Part shown: positions 62,446 to 64,000 of the stretch, piece by piece
Position numbering within the stretch: position 1 is the stretch's first letter
Layout: every line of letters starts with the position of its first letter
Assembly: GCA_963797765.1 (NCBI GenBank)
Contig: CAWCQU010000003.1
Location: 310,001-374,000 of the forward strand
DNA: 64,000 nucleotides
Direction of reading: 5' to 3'
Source: JBGPTK01 sp963797765
Lineage (GTDB): Bacteria; Acidobacteriota; Terriglobia; Acidiferrales; UBA7541
Notes under the pieces: generated by a model
Databases searched by the model: none
What the model was told of the DNA's origin: nothing
Seen by the model: the letters and a program-made list of their open reading frames with translations, nothing else
Made by a program: the position numbers and the translations under genes

Positions 62446-63605
62446 ATGACACAGCCTGGACGCGCCCTCCAAATTCTCGCTTGCGATAGTCGACTCTCGA
62501 GCGCCCCAAGAGGAGTCCTGGCGATCCTCGTCTCCTGTCTGGTTGCGCTGCTCTCCCAATCGGTAAAAGCCCAAGAACCGCCAAATTACAAAGTGGATCC
62601 TGGGTGGCCGCAGCAACTTCCCAACAATTGGATCATCGGGCAAGTCGGTGGCCTCGCCGTCGATTCCGAGGATCACATCTGGGTCCTGCACCGGCCGCGA
62701 TCTCTCACCGAAGACGAATTGGGAGCCGCGCAAACTCCGCCGCGTTCGCAGTGTTGCGTGGCCGCGCCTTCGGTACTGGAATTTGATGCGCAAGGAAAAG
62801 TGCTGCGCTCGTGGGGCGGCCCAGGTTTTGTCCCGGACTGGCCCAAGGCCGAACACGGAATTTGCGTCGACAAGCAGGGAAACGTTTGGATCGGCGGCGC
62901 AGGCCCCGACGATCGCCAGGTCTTGAAATTTACCGGTGAAGGGAAATTGTTGCTGGAAATTGGCCATCCTTCTGCTGCTCCGGAAAATAATCAGGACACC
63001 ACAATTCTCGGCCGTCCCGCCGGAATCGAAGTCGACGATGCCGCCCACGAAGTCTACATCGCTGACGGCTACATGAATAAACGGGTCATGGTGTTCGATT
63101 CGGAAACCGGGACGTTCAAGCGCGGTTGGGGAGCGTACGGAATCCCCCTCAGCGAAATCGATAACGGCGCGCCGCCCGCCTATTCCCCCGCGGCCCCGGT
63201 CAATAAACAGTTCGCGAATCCAGTGCATTTGGTGCGAATTTCGCATGGACGGCTTGGTCTACGTCTGCGATCGATCGAACGACGGATTCAGATTTTCACA
63301 AGCAGGGAAAATTTATCAGGAGTTTTTTGTCCGCCGCGAAACACTGGGCATCGGCTCGGTTTGGACGGTTTCCTTTTCCCATGACAGCGCCCAAAAATAT
63401 CTGTTGGTGGCCGATGGTGAAAACAACGTGGTCTGGATTCTGCGCCGCGCCGACGGCACGGTTGTCTCCTCGTTCGGCCACAACGGCCGCAACGCGGGAT
63501 ATTTCCACTGGGTCCACCAGGCCAGCAATCGATTCCAAGGGCAATTTTTACACCGGCGAAGTAGACACCGGCAAAAGAATTCAAAAATTCGTCCTGGTCC
63601 CATGA
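62446..63605 (+). CDS. Secreted NHL/SMP-30-like beta-propeller, multiply frameshifted
   Basis: The N-terminal 270 residues are continuous, with a signal sequence (GVLAILVSCLVALLSQSVKA). Propeller repeats such as GLAVDSEDHIWVL, GICVDKQGNVWIGG and GIEVDDAAHEVYIADGYMN match NHL-type blades. From 63247 the frame breaks at least four times: an extra G at 63247-63248, a missing C near 63283, a further change near 63298-63303, and an extra C at 63522-63523. After correction it reads HDGLVYVCDRSND, RIQIFT, HWVHQAAIDSKGNFYTGEVD, ending at 63605. Secreted; ligand or substrate unknown. Confidence 0.74.
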
Positions 63606-63639
63606 AACAAGATTCAGAATGAACGTCCCTGAATCGAAT

Positions 63640-63687
63640 GTAGGGGCCGGCTTTTTTGTCCTGATGGCTTTGATGGGGCCGCGCCCT
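63640..63687. repeat. Intergenic palindromic repeat unit
   Basis: GGGGCCGGCTT at the left and GGGGCCGCGCCC at the right, with the same outer arms as the units at 45331, 53090 and 63700. Only 12 bases separate it from the next copy. It lies just beyond the NHL gene end. Confidence 0.6.
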
Positions 63688-63699
63688 GCTCTTAGGTTT

Positions 63700-63790
63700 G
63701 TAGGGGCCGGCTTGCCGCGCCCGCTTTTATGTTTCAACGGGCGTCTGCTTGTTTACCCCGATGCACTCGAGGGGAGCCGCGCCCGCTTTC
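63700..63790. repeat. Longer intergenic palindromic repeat unit
   Basis: Same left arm (GTAGGGGCCGGCTT) and right arm (GGGGAGCCGCGCCC), with extra inner sequence including a CGCGCCCG...CGGGCG pairing. It is adjacent to the copy at 63640 and so forms a tandem. Confidence 0.6.
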
Positions 63791-63863
63791 ACGTGAAACG
63801 ATGATTCTGGCGGACGCAATCCAATTCGCCGCCGCGTAAACGGCGCCGTTTAAATCTCTCGCT

Positions 63864-64000
63864 CATGGCCAATCGGAAAACTCGAGCATGGATCAAAGCC
63901 GCGATCTCATTGTCGCTTTGCTCTTATCGCGCTCGTGGATTTTTTATCCGTCATGGTGCCCTGCGAGTCTGGCATCTGCGCTTTCCGAACGGAGTCCACT
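63864..64000 (+). CDS. Partial ORF at right edge, possibly polysaccharide deacetylase N-terminus
   Basis: ATG 63864 opens a frame (MANRKTRAWIKAAISLSLC and on) that runs off the window. A short block GALRVWHLRFPNGVH resembles the start of NodB-type deacetylases, where the motif is usually close to LxYHRF. The match is weak and indels are common in this part of the window, so the assignment is tentative. Confidence 0.25.

Overview
The window looks like a chromosomal segment of an Acidobacteriota bacterium (Terriglobia-like). This is inferred from the gene types: very large secreted proteins built from SBBP and choice-of-anchor-D (Ig-like) repeats, a TonB-dependent receptor with an N-terminal carboxypeptidase-regulatory domain, a secretion-ATPase/LysM protein inside an exopolysaccharide (EPS) locus, and a bactofilin. 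No rRNA or taxonomic marker is present, so the assignment is an inference.

Layout. (1) 1-5765, minus: the 5' part of a giant secreted protein (SBBP propeller, Ig repeats, phosphoesterase, Ig repeats) that runs off the left edge. (2) 5924-30191, minus: a nearly gap-free EPS operon of about 20 genes. It reads from PilZ and an UpxY/NusG-like antiterminator through export and chain-length proteins (OPX, GNVR/Wzz, AAA ATPase-LysM, CpsD-like ATPase), a priming sugar transferase, two nucleotidyltransferase/thymidylate-kinase-like fusions, an APH-like kinase, a flippase, glycosyltransferases, an O-antigen ligase/polymerase, methyltransferases, a polysaccharide deacetylase and sugar-nucleotide epimerases, to a WecG-family transferase. 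(3) 30826-35170: a NarX/NarL-type two-component pair and convergent UDP-xylose synthase and UDP-glucose dehydrogenase genes, which supply UDP-GlcA and UDP-Xyl. (4) 35517-39473: a second giant secreted protein, a calcineurin-like phosphoesterase with the same Ig repeats. (5) 39775-50928: tRNA-Ser(CGA), a Crp/Fnr regulator, a B12-binding radical SAM enzyme, and housekeeping and accessory genes (TadA, zinc phospholipase C-like, cytochrome c, an orphan NuoI, GalT, YdcF, bactofilin, DUF1028). (6) 51090-52993: a compact structured-RNA candidate with its own promoter and terminator, then exported MsrB and MsrA. (7) 53202-59163: a metal-homeostasis block with an orphan Phd-like protein, a P1B-type ATPase, an RcnR-family repressor with two matching operators, a small His/Cys-rich protein and a TonB receptor. 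(8) 59230-64000: a double-HTH protein, an LssY-like protein, an NHL/SMP-30-like secreted propeller and intergenic palindromic repeats.

Two threads run across the window. First, at least seven genes carry short indels, mostly one extra base in a C/G or A/T run, with the conserved continuation intact in another frame. This pattern suggests residual assembly or sequencing errors more than gene decay. Second, intergenic gaps right of 45 kb carry a family of GC-rich nested palindromes (REP/MITE-like). The most novel-looking signals are the RNA element before msrB, the two kinase-like paralogues that have lost opposite active sites, the matched RcnR operators with a CPx-less P-type ATPase, and the two giant phosphoesterase-repeat proteins bracketing the EPS supercluster.
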